Part shown: positions 41,749-50,714 of the stretch, one piece after another
Layout of the letters: every line of letters begins with the position of its first letter
How positions within the stretch are numbered: the first letter of the stretch is position 1
Assembly (NCBI GenBank): GCA_963665935.1
Contig: OY762510.1
Location: forward strand, 2,728,001-2,792,000
Length of the DNA: 64,000 nucleotides
Direction: 5' to 3'
Source: Syntrophus sp963665935
GTDB lineage: Bacteria > Desulfobacterota > Syntrophia > Syntrophales > Syntrophaceae
The notes under the pieces: generated by a model
Databases searched by the model: none
Told to the model about the DNA's origin: nothing
What the model saw: the letters and a program-made list of their open reading frames with translations, nothing else
Translations under genes and position numbers: made by a program

Positions 41749-43293
41749 ATGAGTAACAGGAGGTTCGAGATGTATCAATACCGTCAAGTGATCCATAGAA
41801 TGCGCATGGGAGAAAGCGACCGCACCATTGCCAAAACGAAGCTGATCGGTCGCAGCAAGTGTGCCCAGGTCCGGGCTATTGCCGAGCAGAACGGGTGGCT
41901 CGGCAATAGCCCCCTTCCCGATGACGAAACTCTGGCAGCAGTGCTGGAACAGAAACCCCATGAAAATAATCCCACCCATCAATCTTTAAGCCAATCTTAT
42001 GAAGAACAGATCCGACAGTGGGTCAATGCCAGGATCTGCATGACCACGATCCACCAAACCCTGGTGGATCAATTCGGATTTAAAGGGAGCTACTCCTCTG
42101 TTCGCCGTCTGGCGCAACGATTGAAGCTCCACCAACCCGAGGCGACCTGCGTCCTGGATTTCGCCCCCGCTGAGGCCGCGCAGGTGGATTTCGGCAAGGG
42201 GCCAGACATCACCGACGCCTTTACCGGCCACCTGTTCAAGACCTGGATTTTCGTCATGACTCTATGCTTCAGCCGCCATCAGTATGCCGAGATCGTCACC
42301 GATCAAAAGGTGTCCACCTGGCTTTCCTGCCATCGCCGGGCCTTCGAGTTCTTCAACGGCGTGCCGGCCAAAGTGATTATCGACAATCCCAAGTGCGCCA
42401 TCACCAAGGCCTGTTTCCATGATCCGGAAGTGCAGCGGTCTTACGGAGAGGCGGCCGAGGACTACGGTTTTCTGATCTCTCCCTACCCCCCTGGGGACCC
42501 CCAGAAGAAAGGACGCGTGGAGGCGGGGGTAAAGTATGTCAAAAACCGGTTTGTTCCCCTACGGCAGTTTCGCTCCCTGGCTGATGCCAACGGGCAGTTG
42601 CGCCAATGGGTGATGGAAACGGCAGGGAACCGCATCCATGGAACCACAAGGCAAAAGCCGTTGACCCTCTTTGCCGAAGCGGAAAAGCATCTGCTGAAAC
42701 CGCTGCCCGACCTTCCGGTGGAGCTTGCCACTTGGTGCAAGGTGAAGCTGCACGGCAACTGCCATGTCCAGTTTGAGAAGTCGTCCTACTCCGCACCGTT
42801 CCCACTGATTCACCAGACTTTGTGGCTCAAGGCCACGGACAGCACCGTCAAACTCTACCATGACCTGAAGCTGGTGGCCGTGCATCCCCGGCTGAAGAAA
42901 CCGGGCCTCCGCTCCACCGTCGATGAGCATATGCCGCCGGAGGCAATCGCTTATAAACTCCAGGATACTCAATGGTGTCTGCGTCAGGCCGAGGAAATCG
43001 GACCGGCCTGCCATCGGTTGATCCGGATTCTCTTCGGCGACCGGGTGTTGGACAACCTGCGAGCGGCTCAAGGGATTGTCGGTTTGAAGAAGAAGTATGG
43101 TCTTGAGCGTCTGGAATCCGCCTGTCAGCGGGCGCTGCATTTTGACAATCCTAGATACAGGACGGTCAAGACCATCCTGCAGAAGGGACTTGATCAAACG
43201 CCCTTTCCCGAAGTCCCAAGTGAAGCTCTTTCCTCCGTCTATACCGGAACAGGCCGTTTTCTCCGCCAAGCCGGTGCTCTACAACTGCATTGA
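41749..43293 (+). CDS. istA: IS21 transposase IstA
   Basis: The 514-residue DDE transposase has an N-terminal helix-turn-helix (VIHRMRMGESDRTIAKTKLI), a catalytic core with AAQVDFGKGPDITD, PAKVIIDNPKCAITK and PGDPQKKGRVEAGVKYVKN, and the C-terminal IstA beta-barrel domain (HVQFEKSSYSAPFPL). Full length and intact. It is followed by istB with its own ribosome site. Confidence 0.95.
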   Translation: MSNRRFEMYQYRQVIHRMRMGESDRTIAKTKLIGRSKCAQVRAIAEQNGWLGNSPLPDDETLAAVLEQKPHENNPTHQSLSQSYEEQIRQWVNARICMTTIHQTLVDQFGFKGSYSSVRRLAQRLKLHQPEATCVLDFAPAEAAQVDFGKGPDITDAFTGHLFKTWIFVMTLCFSRHQYAEIVTDQKVSTWLSCHRRAFEFFNGVPAKVIIDNPKCAITKACFHDPEVQRSYGEAAEDYGFLISPYPPGDPQKKGRVEAGVKYVKNRFVPLRQFRSLADANGQLRQWVMETAGNRIHGTTRQKPLTLFAEAEKHLLKPLPDLPVELATWCKVKLHGNCHVQFEKSSYSAPFPLIHQTLWLKATDSTVKLYHDLKLVAVHPRLKKPGLRSTVDEHMPPEAIAYKLQDTQWCLRQAEEIGPACHRLIRILFGDRVLDNLRAAQGIVGLKKKYGLERLESACQRALHFDNPRYRTVKTILQKGLDQTPFPEVPSEALSSVYTGTGRFLRQAGALQLH

Positions 43294-43307
43294 GAAAGGA
43301 GGAGAGA

Positions 43308-44108
43308 ATGAACCCGATGCCCGATTTGATTCCCATGCTCAAACAGTTGCGGCTCTCCGGCATTCTGGATTCCATCGAAGCCAGAAACCGACAGGCCATC
43401 GAAGAAAAGTTTTCCTACATGGACTTCCTGGCCATCGTCATCCAGGATGAGATTGCCCGTCGCTCGCAGAAGCGACTGGTATCGGCCGTCCGCCGTGCCA
43501 ACTTCCGCAACCAGAAGACTCTGGAGGAGTTCGACTTCTCCTTCAATCCCGGTATCAACCGCGCTCTGATCATGGAGCTGGCCTCCTGCCGGTTTATGGA
43601 AGAAAAGGTCTCTGTCCTGATCGTCGGTCCATGCGGCACCGGGAAAAGCCACATCGCCCAGGCTCTCGGCCACTCTGCCATCCGGAAGGGACATGACGTG
43701 CTGTTTACCACAACGTCCAGGATGCTCGCTCAGCTCCATGCCGCCCGCGCAACAAATAGCTTCGAAAGGCAGGTTGCCAAACTCATCAGTTGCGATCTGT
43801 TGATCATCGACGACTTCGGCCTCAAGCCCTTGGCCGGTCTTCAGGACGAAGACTTCCACGAGGTCATCTCAGAACGCTACGAGCGCAGAAGTACCATTGT
43901 GACTTCCAATCTTGACATCCCGGAATGGCCCGATGCCTTCCCCAACCGCATCCTTGGCGCCGCCACGATCGACCGTCTCCGCCATGGCGCTTACAAAATT
44001 GTTCTCACCGGGATGAGCTATCGAGCTGCTGCACCCGAACCGGGAATCCAAAAAACAAGCTGTCAAAGAGCAGAAAAACAAGCTTCGAAAGGAGGTGAAA
44101 TCGCCTAA
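43308..44108 (+). CDS. istB: IS21 helper ATPase IstB
   Basis: The 266-residue AAA+ protein has Walker A in VLIVGPCGTGKSHIAQALG and Walker B in CDLLIIDDFGLKPL, with a sensor region STIVTSNLDIPEWPDAF. The ATG at 43308 follows GAAAGGAGGAG. IstB assembles on target DNA and stimulates IstA. The tail after GMSYRAAAPEPG is longer than usual. Confidence 0.95.
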   Translation: MNPMPDLIPMLKQLRLSGILDSIEARNRQAIEEKFSYMDFLAIVIQDEIARRSQKRLVSAVRRANFRNQKTLEEFDFSFNPGINRALIMELASCRFMEEKVSVLIVGPCGTGKSHIAQALGHSAIRKGHDVLFTTTSRMLAQLHAARATNSFERQVAKLISCDLLIIDDFGLKPLAGLQDEDFHEVISERYERRSTIVTSNLDIPEWPDAFPNRILGAATIDRLRHGAYKIVLTGMSYRAAAPEPGIQKTSCQRAEKQASKGGEIA

Positions 44109-44198
44109 TTCAAAGGGGGTCCGAAGACCCTTTTTCAGCCCTTTTTGCTGGCTTCATTACGGCGAAAATCGGTGGCCCGATTAAGGCGATCATTGACA

Positions 44199-44424
44199 AC
44201 ATAGGAATATGAGGGAATATGGGGACATCCAGGGAATTTAGGGAATTTAGGGGGAATTTGAGGAAAATATGGTGACATCCATGATAAGTAAAGTCAAGGG
44301 GAAGACGGAGATTTCCCATGACCCTCTGGATTGTCGGACTCCCAGTGGCTTTTCAAACAATTTGAATTAGCTGATCTTTTTTTATCATTCGGTGGTCCGC
44401 ATAAATCGATCTATGCGACCAGAC
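44199..44424 (+). repeat. Short-repeat region after IS21
   Basis: At about 44208-44281 AATATGGGGACATCCA and AATATGGTGACATCCA flank three GGGAATTTA-type repeats. Such GACATCC repeats often lie beside REP-associated (IS200-like) transposases, but no such gene is present here. The remaining bases hold nothing recognised. Confidence 0.45.
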
Positions 44425-44487
44425 GTAAGCGCTGATGTACCCATCTTCACATCCGTCATTCCCTGAACTATAGCCTCCCACAAAGAA
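44425..44487 (+). repeat. IS66 left-end remnant
   Basis: GTAAGCGCTGATGTACCCAT through CTCCCACAAAGAA matches the first 64 bases of the IS66 copies, with one base missing and one substitution. The homology stops in the middle of the tnpA leader hairpin, where unrelated sequence begins. Confidence 0.85.
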
Positions 44488-44777
44488 GAACTGTCCCGCC
44501 TCAGTCGGAAATGGACTTGTGCCCTGTTTGTTTTTAACATACAAAAGCTTCTACTGAAGGGTTGATTTCAGAATAGCTCACAGGAAGAATCCCCAGCAAG
44601 ATTTCCATTATATTGGTTCGCAGTCCCACAATTCCTGAGGGCTCAAGTTCAATAAATGACATTGAGTTTTCATTTGCAAGGGTGCACTCTTTTCAAAGTT
44701 AGCTGCTTCTCGGCACAAGCAAGAGATAAATTTTTATGGAAAAGAGGTGCCTTGCCCGGCATGACTTCTCCCCGCTT
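44488..44777. other. Intergenic region, no gene recognised
   Basis: About 290 AT-rich bases between the IS66 remnant and the stop of the PatZ-like gene. No feature was identified. Confidence 0.5.
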
Positions 44778-47384
44778 TTAAAAGAAGAGGCTAACCTCCG
44801 ATACGCCATCGGGTTCAGGTTTCACTTTGAATCCCAACTTTCGACATAGGCTGAGCATCTTCTCGTTCTCGCTCAACACAACACCATCAATCACTTCTAA
44901 CTGCTTCTCCCGAGCAATGCCGATCAGGACATCTATCAGTTTTGCACCGAACCCCATGCCCTGGTAATCATCGTCAATAAGGATGGCAAACTCGCCTTTC
45001 CTTGTGTCTGGTTCATGGATAAGGTGAATCGTCCCGATCATCCTCTTCTTTTCGTGATCCCTGATCTCAGCTAGGATTGCTATTTCCCTGTCATAGTCCA
45101 TGTTGCAGGAGCGTACTACGAGGTCGTTGGTTATCTCCCGAACCCCGAAATATCTGGTCCGCAACGTTTCCTCTGATAAAGTGGCGAGCATCTCCTCATA
45201 CATGAGTTTGTCTTCCGGACGGACTGGCCTCAGTAGGACCTCGATTCCATTTGGAAGGTTCCACGTCGTAATGTAGCGCGAGGGATAAGGGGTGATTATG
45301 AGATGAGGATATGACGATGATTCATATTCATCAAGGTTGCTGGCAAGACTCACCTTTACGTTTCCAGCAAGCACCTTGGATTCCCCGACTGACAGAACGA
45401 GTTCTATGCTCTCGATTTCAGCGAAATCGGTGACCAAGTTCGAAAAGCTCAGGAGGGTATACTCAAGCCTTGAAAGGGTCTGATCTCCTGCATCGCCATT
45501 TTTTTTCAGAGTGGGATAAATGGCCACTCCTTCAAGAAGACGCCTGGCAAGGGTTTGGTTAAGAGGAGGCAGGCCTATGCTGAGATCCTCCGGGGCTTCG
45601 ACATCTGAACTGAGACATAATATGGTGCGAAACTCCGGATCTCTTTTCGATTCAAGTTTCAACCTTTGAAAACTCATCTCCGGTTGTTTCTGAAGGATGA
45701 TTTCCACATCCTGCGTACCGAATCTCTGCCTGGCCTCCCGACAAACAACGTCAACATCTTCCTCAGTAGTCAGTGTAAGCACCTGCTCTTCTTTGTCCTC
45801 ATGAATATAACGAATTGAAAAGGACAGGGGGAGCCCCACATTCTGTATGTCTTTGTGAATCTGGACGACATTCTTCACCACAACTGTACTGATCATGTCG
45901 ATCCGATAGTTCTGGAAGAGATCGAGAGTGTATTGGCCGGGAAGGATATGCTTCCCCTCTTTTAAAACCTTCTGGATGACCGTCTTAAGATAGTTCATGA
46001 GAGGGATGCCGGTCTGGACCTCTGCGGGCGTCTCGTAGATCAATTCGAGATTTCGATGATATTGGTACATGTAATAATAGGTTTTGATTGCTTCTTCCGG
46101 AGTCGCATAAGCAGGGATATTATTATGCAGAAGGATAAGTCGGCCCTCGGCTGCATGCGCGCCTCCGATCCAGGTGACGATGATCGGTTTTGACGCCTTT
46201 CTGGACAGTTCGATAATGGCCTGTGCAAGATCAACTGTCCCGGAAAAAACCCGCGGGGTATAGATCACCAGGATACCGTCTACCCCGTCATCGCCTATGC
46301 AGACTTGTATGGTATTCATATACCGCCGGATATCCTCATCTCCCTCCATATCAACCTGTTGGTACTCGTGCCATTGCTCCGGCAGGAAAACATCTTCCCT
46401 ATTGATGTTGCCTACGGAAATTCTTGCAAGTTTACCCCCAAGCTCAGCCAATGATTCAGCTGCCATGATCCCTACATCCCCGGCATTTGTGATAACAGCG
46501 ATTCTCGGGCCTCTCGGAAGGTTGTGTGAGTCGAGGACCTCCGCCATGTTGAAGAGATCCAGTACCTCGGCCACTCTCACGATGCCGACTCTCCGGAAAA
46601 CGGCATCATAGACACGATCCTCTCCTGTCTGTTTCCCTCTCATGCCGAGAAGGGAAGCTATGGCTTTCGACCGGCCAGGCTTAAGCACGACTATGGGTTT
46701 GCTAAAAGCAAAGCCACGGGAAGCGCTGATGAATCGTTTGGCGTTGCCCACCGTTTCCATGTAAATCATAAGGCTTCTGGTGTTGTAGTCATAAGTCAGA
46801 GCATCGATGAGGTCTCCATAGTCGACATCGATCATGGAGCCCAGGGATGCGAACATGCTGATGCCAATGCCGACCGTGTCACCCCAATCGAGAATGGCAT
46901 CGCCGAGAACCGGTGCAATCAGGGCGATATTACCTGGTTTGGGGATATTCTTAAGAAATGTTGCATTCAGACCAATGTGGGGGAGGATGATTCCCAGGGA
47001 GTTGGGACCGATCACCCTCAGTCCATATTTCTTACGGACCGCAAGAATCTTCTTCTCGCATTCCGTCTTCTCGGGGTCTGTGATAACTGCGGACAGGATG
47101 ATGGCGACGGACACGCCTGCTTCTCCGCACTCCTCGATGATGGGGGGGACCGTGGGAGCAGGGGTGGCGATGACGGCTAAGCTGACGTGGACAGGTACAT
47201 CCCTGATGGACTGGAAGCAACTAACTCCGAGAACGGTCTGCCTATTGGGATTCACAGGATAGAGAGGACGATTCACTGTTTTAAGGAAATTTGAGAGGAC
47301 GATTCTGCCTACAGAGTTCTCTTTCTCGGTTGCTCCGATGAGAGCGACTGATTCAGGATGCAACATCTCTCTTAGATTACCCAT
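44778..47384 (-). CDS. Acyl-CoA synthetase (NDP-forming)-like protein fused to a GNAT acetyltransferase (PatZ/Pat-like)
   Basis: The 868-residue protein has a CoA-binding domain (HPESVALIGATEKENSVGRI), succinyl-CoA ligase-like domains (RVIGPNSLGIILPHIGLNAT, PRIAVITNAGDVGIMAAESL), a degenerate third part and a C-terminal GNAT domain (FAILIDDDYQGMGFGAKLID). Such proteins acetylate lysines, for example of acyl-CoA synthetases. The SHTG phosphohistidine motif of active synthetases is replaced (RGKQTGEDRVYDAVFRRVG), so ligase activity is probably lost. The usual ATP-grasp domain is not obvious. The ATG at 47384 follows AGAGG; another at 47408 has no ribosome site. Confidence 0.88.
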   Translation of the reverse strand: MGNLREMLHPESVALIGATEKENSVGRIVLSNFLKTVNRPLYPVNPNRQTVLGVSCFQSIRDVPVHVSLAVIATPAPTVPPIIEECGEAGVSVAIILSAVITDPEKTECEKKILAVRKKYGLRVIGPNSLGIILPHIGLNATFLKNIPKPGNIALIAPVLGDAILDWGDTVGIGISMFASLGSMIDVDYGDLIDALTYDYNTRSLMIYMETVGNAKRFISASRGFAFSKPIVVLKPGRSKAIASLLGMRGKQTGEDRVYDAVFRRVGIVRVAEVLDLFNMAEVLDSHNLPRGPRIAVITNAGDVGIMAAESLAELGGKLARISVGNINREDVFLPEQWHEYQQVDMEGDEDIRRYMNTIQVCIGDDGVDGILVIYTPRVFSGTVDLAQAIIELSRKASKPIIVTWIGGAHAAEGRLILLHNNIPAYATPEEAIKTYYYMYQYHRNLELIYETPAEVQTGIPLMNYLKTVIQKVLKEGKHILPGQYTLDLFQNYRIDMISTVVVKNVVQIHKDIQNVGLPLSFSIRYIHEDKEEQVLTLTTEEDVDVVCREARQRFGTQDVEIILQKQPEMSFQRLKLESKRDPEFRTILCLSSDVEAPEDLSIGLPPLNQTLARRLLEGVAIYPTLKKNGDAGDQTLSRLEYTLLSFSNLVTDFAEIESIELVLSVGESKVLAGNVKVSLASNLDEYESSSYPHLIITPYPSRYITTWNLPNGIEVLLRPVRPEDKLMYEEMLATLSEETLRTRYFGVREITNDLVVRSCNMDYDREIAILAEIRDHEKKRMIGTIHLIHEPDTRKGEFAILIDDDYQGMGFGAKLIDVLIGIAREKQLEVIDGVVLSENEKMLSLCRKLGFKVKPEPDGVSEVSLFF

Positions 47385-47408
47385 AAGTACCATCCTCTTT
47401 GTTGACAT

Positions 47409-47929
47409 CGAATAGCTTCACGACCCATGAGAATGGGTGTTCCACATTTTGCTTCATGTTTCAACCAGAATTCAATTATCTACTCTAAAATCCCCTTCAA
47501 AACTTCTATTCGTAGTTTTGCCTGCCTGTCGGAAAACAAATATGAACGAGTTCAGAAAGAAATACTTTACCACAGATGCGCCTGATCGATCCGCCACACC
47601 AGCTAATCAACGGGGATTGGATCACCTGCAATGAGATCCAAAGAGGTGCCCGTGAGGCAAGGGTTTTGACGGCTATTTTAAGCGATCGGATGCAAGGACA
47701 TGTCAACACCTTCGTCTCGGATATTTTATACGCTCAGATGGCGTTTTGCGATTTTCTTTTTAAATTTTGCGTAGGGCAGAAGCAGGCATGTACAGGCAAG
47801 CTGACAGTCGTTTTGATCCACCCCCGCCTCCATTCCGGCCAAGAACAAAAGAATGCTTTCCTCATTAGATGGGGGCCAGGGATTTATCCTTTCATCCTTT
47901 CCATCCTTTTTTACTATTACGTCATAAGA
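47409..47929. other. Intergenic region, no confident gene
   Basis: About 520 bases. Open frames exist on both strands (for example a plus-strand frame from 47576) but none has a ribosome site, a recognised domain or a sensible end. Presumably holds the promoter of the PatZ-like gene. Confidence 0.45.
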
Positions 47930-48274
47930 TTAAGTACCGCAGAAGAACGAGATTGCATAGGTAATGAATATGCAGATGCCAACCATCACAAACATGGCAA
48001 CGATGAATATGAAATCGGCGAAACGCTCCAATCGATGCATTCTGCGATGATTACGTGTTCGGAGCGCCCAGTACGATGATAGGGAGGATATTAGAAACAA
48101 TATTGCATCGCCTGTAAGAAAATCATCAGCAAGAGTGTCTGCTTCCCGCATTGCTATCAAAACACGAAGTAACCCTATCACGGTCAAGCACACACCCACC
48201 ATAGCCGAAGAGACTGTGAAAATGTGAATGCAAACGTCTTCTTCAAGTTCCTTATTTGAATGTTGTTTGGACAT
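47930..48274 (-). CDS. Hypothetical membrane protein, three transmembrane segments
   Basis: The 114-residue protein has hydrophobic stretches at about residues 22-42 (SSAMVGVCLTVIGLLRVLIA), 54-70 (AILFLISSLSSYWAL) and 86-110 (FADFIFIVAMFVMVGICIFI). An acidic N terminus (NKELEEDVCIHIF) precedes them. No named family was recognised. It is preferred over the overlapping plus-strand frame because of this coherent membrane pattern. Confidence 0.65.
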   Translation of the reverse strand: MSKQHSNKELEEDVCIHIFTVSSAMVGVCLTVIGLLRVLIAMREADTLADDFLTGDAILFLISSLSSYWALRTRNHRRMHRLERFADFIFIVAMFVMVGICIFITYAISFFCGT

Positions 48275-48587
48275 ATTTATAGATCATTCTTAGAGGCCAA
48301 AAGATGGAGTTCACTTAGAGTGAGGTCCCACTGCATCTTGCAGGAAGGAATGAAACTGTCGGCATACGTCTGTCGAGGGCAGGATAAACCAAGGGATTAT
48401 ATTGGTTATGCGGTTTATCGGATAATGAAAATTTATAATCGATCTACTAGCATTAGGCAATAAATATGGCATCTCGGTTTATTCTCGGAGGGCCTGGATG
48501 CAAAGAGTGTTATGCCTAACTGCCTGAAAGAAATTAATCCAGGACAAAACCTTGTCCGGTACTCCGGCTCACAAAATAGGCGTTTTT
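48275..48587. other. Intergenic region
   Basis: About 310 bases with no gene. An inverted repeat GGACAAAACCTTGTCC at about 48541-48556 might be a weak terminator for tatA on the minus strand. Confidence 0.4.
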
Positions 48588-48791
48588 CTATAAATGTTCC
48601 CGTTCCCCGTCTGATTTCTCAGTCTCCGAAGGACCTTGAAGCCTCTTATCTGGTTCGTCCATAGCCTTTTTGAATCCCCGGATTGCCTTGCCGATTGTAC
48701 TGCCCAACTCTGGCAGTTTACCTGGGCCAAAGACAACTAAGGCAATGACCAAAATAAGGATTAATTCCGGCATGCCAATGCCACCAAACAT
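48588..48791 (-). CDS. tatA: Twin-arginine translocase subunit TatA/E
   Basis: The 67-residue protein has one N-terminal membrane helix (MPELILILVIALVVFGPGKL) followed by the TatA hinge and amphipathic helix (PELGSTIGKAIRGFKKAMDE) and a charged tail. AAGGAG precedes the ATG. TatA forms the pore that exports folded proteins. No tatB or tatC is nearby, so the receptor must be encoded elsewhere. Confidence 0.94.
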   Translation of the reverse strand: MFGGIGMPELILILVIALVVFGPGKLPELGSTIGKAIRGFKKAMDEPDKRLQGPSETEKSDGEREHL

Positions 48792-48849
48792 AATGATTAC
48801 TCCTTTGGATCTTTTTTTGAAAAGTTGTGAATGTATTTAAATTTGAAAT

Positions 48850-49794
48850 TTACGAAACCACCTTCTTCATCGCCTCAATGGCAACTTCAATTTGATCATC
48901 AGTAGGCTCACTCGTTGTGATCTTCTGCAGAAGTAATCCCGGGAAACTCAATATTCGCACCCATCCCCAGTTGCTATGTTTTCCGGAAAACCGGATCACC
49001 TCATAGGAAATGCCGGAAACCACGGGCAAGAGCATAAGTTTGTAAAGAATGCGATGCAAAAAATCAGGACGGCCAAGCAGTGAAAATACCAGGATAGAGA
49101 CAATCATGACCACCAGAATAAAACTCGTTCCGCAGCGTGGATGACGGGTTGAGTATCTTCGAACATTCTCAATGGTCAATGCCTGTCCCTCCTCCCAAGC
49201 AAACACCGTTTTGTGTTCCGCACCATGATACATAAACACACGCCGCATGTCCTTCATCAATAGAGTAGAACCAAGGAAAGTGAGAAACAACCCCAGGCGG
49301 ATGCAACCTTCAATGATATTCAGAAGGAATGTGCTTGATATGACTCCCTTCAACAGAGAAAAACAGTAAGCAGGAACGATGATAAAAAAGAAAATGCCAG
49401 TTCCTAAACTGATCAGCATCGAAACGGTCGTCTCCCATCCCTTAGGTTTCTCGTCATTTTCCGTTAAGACCTGCTCGGCAGAAAATAAAAGACTTTTCAT
49501 GCCAATAATCATCATTTCAATCAGAGAAACCGATCCGCGCACAAACATAAATCCCAATAATTTATATCGTCTGGTAAGGGGCACATAATGCCTTTCCTGT
49601 ATGATGATCTCCTGATTAGGCTTTCTGACTGCCGCTGCGATCTTGTCCCCGTGGCGCATCATCACCCCTTCTATAATCGCCTGCCCACCAGCTATAGCCT
49701 CTGTCGTTCGATTATCATTCATTATTATCAAATCCATATTTTGTGAAATCTGGTCTCGAGTGTGAACGCATAGTTTATTTTTTCCGCATGACAT
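48850..49794 (-). CDS. DUF1385 (YqhQ-like) membrane protein
   Basis: The protein (up to 314 residues) has the DUF1385 signature AIAGGQAIIEGVMMRHGDKI, a metal-like motif YHGAEHKTVFAWEEG, STRHPRCGTSFILVVMIVSI and four to five membrane segments. The function of the family is unsettled. The start is uncertain: internal ATGs at 49737 and 49722 are as plausible, and none has a clear ribosome site. It lies upstream of tatA on the same strand. Confidence 0.85.
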   Translation of the reverse strand: MSCGKNKLCVHTRDQISQNMDLIIMNDNRTTEAIAGGQAIIEGVMMRHGDKIAAAVRKPNQEIIIQERHYVPLTRRYKLLGFMFVRGSVSLIEMMIIGMKSLLFSAEQVLTENDEKPKGWETTVSMLISLGTGIFFFIIVPAYCFSLLKGVISSTFLLNIIEGCIRLGLFLTFLGSTLLMKDMRRVFMYHGAEHKTVFAWEEGQALTIENVRRYSTRHPRCGTSFILVVMIVSILVFSLLGRPDFLHRILYKLMLLPVVSGISYEVIRFSGKHSNWGWVRILSFPGLLLQKITTSEPTDDQIEVAIEAMKKVVS

Positions 49795-50714
49795 AGATTA
49801 ATCACAACGCTAATAAAGCAAATATCAACCCGAATACTGCTATCTCTAAAGAAAATTCGTCCATCCTATACTCCTCTTCGCAACTCTCATGACTTCCAGA
49901 TGGGTAAAACAAGTCGAGTTTCCTCTAAAGAAGATCTCTTTCAAATCAAGCTTAAACAATGCCCAAATAGTAAAAATTAATTATTATAAAACATGTGTTC
50001 TTTAATATATAAAGATATAAATAATGTATATTTAATACTAGAAACATACTTATAGTGCAGTGCAGTTCAGTTAAGTCACCTTGATTATCTTCCCAAACTG
50101 ATAAACCTGCCTTCTCTATTGTAAATTCTCGGACGGAGTCGCAAATAGAAACGCGTTGGTGACTCCTTCGCCAATAATCGGACCACGTTAAGCTGTCTTC
50201 ATGCCGTGCTTTTCCTGCGCTTTCAAACAGTATTCAATTGCTTGGCTCAATCATCCCGTGTCTTGCTTTGTATTTGAAATTTGGCATGTGCGTAGAAAAC
50301 TACGGTTGCTCAGTTACAGGAAGGATTGTTGTAATGGCAGATCTCTCGAAAATTAGCTTGCACAAATGTAAGTTACAAGCGGCATTCAAGCAAATACCAA
50401 GGAATCTGCGTTCCCACTATGTAGAAATCGTGCTGACGGCAAAAGAACAAACAAGGAAGAAAAGAATTTTTTAAAAAAACACCTCGGCCGGATAAACCCA
50501 AAAAAACATTCGATTCGTAAATCATGATAAGATAAGTTATTATTTCAATTTTCTCTTAAAGATGATAGCAAGGCGGCTGAACGGTAACGCAGGTCCTCTG
50601 AACGGAAATCGCTTAACAGATAACGTGGTCGGCGAAGAGCATTCCTTGAAAAGGATATGGAATTTTTCGGAATAACGGTACCGTCCTGGATTTGATGCGG
50701 GAAGTTTCAGGGAT
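49795..50714. other. AT-rich region between the island and the second lipid block
   Basis: About 920 bases, with a very AT-rich core at 49970-50060. Apart from the small frame at 50334 it holds no recognised gene. It includes the promoter region of the ketosynthase gene at 50715, though no clear boxes could be assigned. Confidence 0.5.
50334..50474 (+). pseudogene. Possible YdeI/OmpD-associated family C-terminal fragment
   Basis: A 46-residue reading, MADLSKISLHKCKLQAAFKQ then IPRNLRSHYVEIVLTAKEQT and RKKRIF, resembles the C-terminal block of YdeI-like proteins (SxxREYVxxIxxAKxxETRxRRI). The rest of the family is missing. Probably a remnant. Confidence 0.35.

Larger units (their letters stand above)
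41641..44198 (+). mobile_element. IS21-family element with intact istA and istB (ends approximate)
   Basis: The right end is probably the TTGACA at 44193-44198 (minus strand TGTCAATGATCGCC, followed inward by a CGATTTTCGCC repeat). The left end is not certain; a CGATTTTTC motif lies at about 41655. The 10-base string CATTGACAAC occurs at 41638-41647 and 44191-44200. It is a different IS21 type from the remnant to its left. Confidence 0.7.

Noticed and set aside
47576..48079. Plus-strand frame of 167 codons upstream of tatA
   Set aside because: Its second half is antisense to a coherent three-helix membrane protein. There is no ribosome site or known domain.
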